Shown: piece after piece, positions 6,057-6,870 of the stretch
How the letters are laid out: every line of letters starts with the position of its first letter
Numbering within the stretch: the stretch's first letter is position 1
Origin: Verrucomicrobiales bacterium
GTDB taxonomy: Bacteria; Verrucomicrobiota; Verrucomicrobiia; Verrucomicrobiales; DEV007
NCBI GenBank assembly: GCA_007123695.1
Contig: SLGN01000738.1
Coordinates: 1 to 6,870 of the forward strand
DNA length: 6,870 nucleotides
Direction of reading: 5' to 3'
The notes under the pieces: generated by a model
Database searches by the model: none
Told to the model about the DNA's origin: nothing
Seen by the model: the letters and a program-made list of their open reading frames with translations, nothing else
Program-made: the position numbers and the translations under genes

Positions 6057-6359
6057 ATGGCCACGATCACGAAACGCGACCTTGTCATACGAATCAGCAA
6101 TGAAACCGGCCTAACGCAGCAGGAGGTATTCAACGTTGTACAGAGTTTCATCGAGGAAGTCACCGCCTCGCTTTCTTCCAACGACGACGTCGTGCTGCGG
6201 AACTTCGGCGCCTTTCAGGTGACGAAGACCAAGCCGAAGATCGGCCGCAATCCGAACAAGCCCGAAGCGGCAGTGCCGATTCCGGCCCGGGCCATCGTCA
6301 AGTTCAAGCCGGGCAAGGAACTCAAGGAGCGGGTCGCAAAGGTGCTGCCCGAGCTTTGA
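6057..6359 (+). CDS. HU/IHF-family nucleoid DNA-binding protein
   Basis: A 100-residue member of the bacterial DNABII family, which binds and bends DNA as a dimer and shapes the nucleoid. The N-terminal helical part begins TITKRDLVIRISNETGLT and runs to about residue 45. Next is the hallmark VVLRNFGAFQV, then the beta-arm with KIGRNPNKPE, whose RNP holds the conserved proline that intercalates between base pairs, then VPIPARAIVKFKPGKELKERV. The VPIPAR and FKPGKELKERV ending is more like IHF or generic DNABII than E. coli HU, so no symbol is assigned. The ATG at 6057 fits the family's N-terminus. An in-frame GTG at 5988 would add 23 residues rich in Pro and Arg, unlike the family, and sits only 12 bases after the putative -10 box. 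No Shine-Dalgarno precedes the ATG. A second nucleoid-protein gene follows in the same direction. Confidence 0.95.
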   Translation: MATITKRDLVIRISNETGLTQQEVFNVVQSFIEEVTASLSSNDDVVLRNFGAFQVTKTKPKIGRNPNKPEAAVPIPARAIVKFKPGKELKERVAKVLPEL

Positions 6360-6367
6360 GGAAAGCA

Positions 6368-6380
6368 GCCCGTTGCGGGC
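6368..6380 (+). other. Small hairpin just after the HU gene
   Basis: GCCCG-TTG-CGGGC forms a perfect 5-bp stem with a 3-base loop, 8 bases after the HU stop. No T-run follows, so termination is doubtful; it may instead protect the 3' end of the HU mRNA. The remaining spacer up to 6559 shows no credible gene. Confidence 0.3.
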
Positions 6381-6466
6381 GGCGATCCCGCTTTGGCGGT
6401 GTGTTCGGAGCCTGTCGGGCGGCTCTCGGTCCACTTGGGATGGAATCCGGCCCCTTCTTTTTCTCC

Positions 6467-6495
6467 TTGCGGGGTTTCCGACGCTAGGATACAAA
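6467..6495 (+). promoter_or_regulatory. Weak candidate promoter for the histone-like gene
   Basis: TTGCGG (6467-6472) and TACAAA (6490-6495) are 17 bases apart, ending about 65 bases before the ATG at 6560. A rival -10 box, TAGGAT (6485-6490), is preceded by GC as in the two other putative promoters, but lacks a good -35. The local drop in GC content supports a promoter in this patch; the exact boxes are uncertain. Confidence 0.25.
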
Positions 6496-6559
6496 TTGCG
6501 CTCTTCCGGCGGAGCGACCGCCGATTTCCGTAGTTTCCACCCTCGGCGACGTCCCCCCC

Positions 6560-6870
<311 letters not shown>

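Overview
The window is GC-rich bacterial DNA, dense with genes and carrying no plasmid, phage, IS or CRISPR signal. The best guess for the organism is a Verrucomicrobiota member (PVC superphylum). This rests on the pair of coiled-coil membrane proteins with a C-terminal 'WGFV..G..GV' module, the DUF3307 protein, a lysine-rich histone H1-like protein beside HU, and the scarcity of Shine-Dalgarno sequences. It is an inference from memory of such proteins, not a database result.

Layout. Seven genes lie on the minus strand, so they read from right to left. mutY (5836 to 4769) ends in a likely intrinsic terminator. Then comes a probable six-gene run: a coiled-coil membrane protein with a Pro/Gly-rich repeat tail (4577 to 3501), its shorter paralog (3461 to 2670), a small lipoprotein overlapping the paralog by 4 bases (2673 to 2467), a stand-alone cyclic-nucleotide-binding-fold protein (2373 to 1912), a DUF3307 membrane protein (1854 to 1447), and an S41 C-terminal processing protease whose 3' end is off the left edge (1366 to <1). 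Two genes lie on the plus strand: an HU/IHF-family protein (6057 to 6359) and a histone H1-like protein made of AAPAKK repeats that runs off the right edge (6560 to >6870). mutY and the HU gene diverge from a 220-base spacer.

How they fit together. The two coiled-coil proteins and the lipoprotein look like an envelope module: two single-pass proteins with the same architecture, and a lipoprotein translationally coupled to the second. The S41 protease is also exported, and the DUF3307 protein is in the membrane, so most of the minus-strand run concerns the cell envelope. The plus-strand pair is a nucleoid-protein locus. mutY is a standard DNA-repair gene, but it carries an A9 tract just before its 8-oxoguanine-recognition domain.

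The most original material is the paralogous coiled-coil pair plus lipoprotein, the near-perfect 18-bp histone repeat, the mutY A9 tract, and the CNBD protein that appears to lack the phosphate-binding arginine. Nothing looks like a defence or mobile system.
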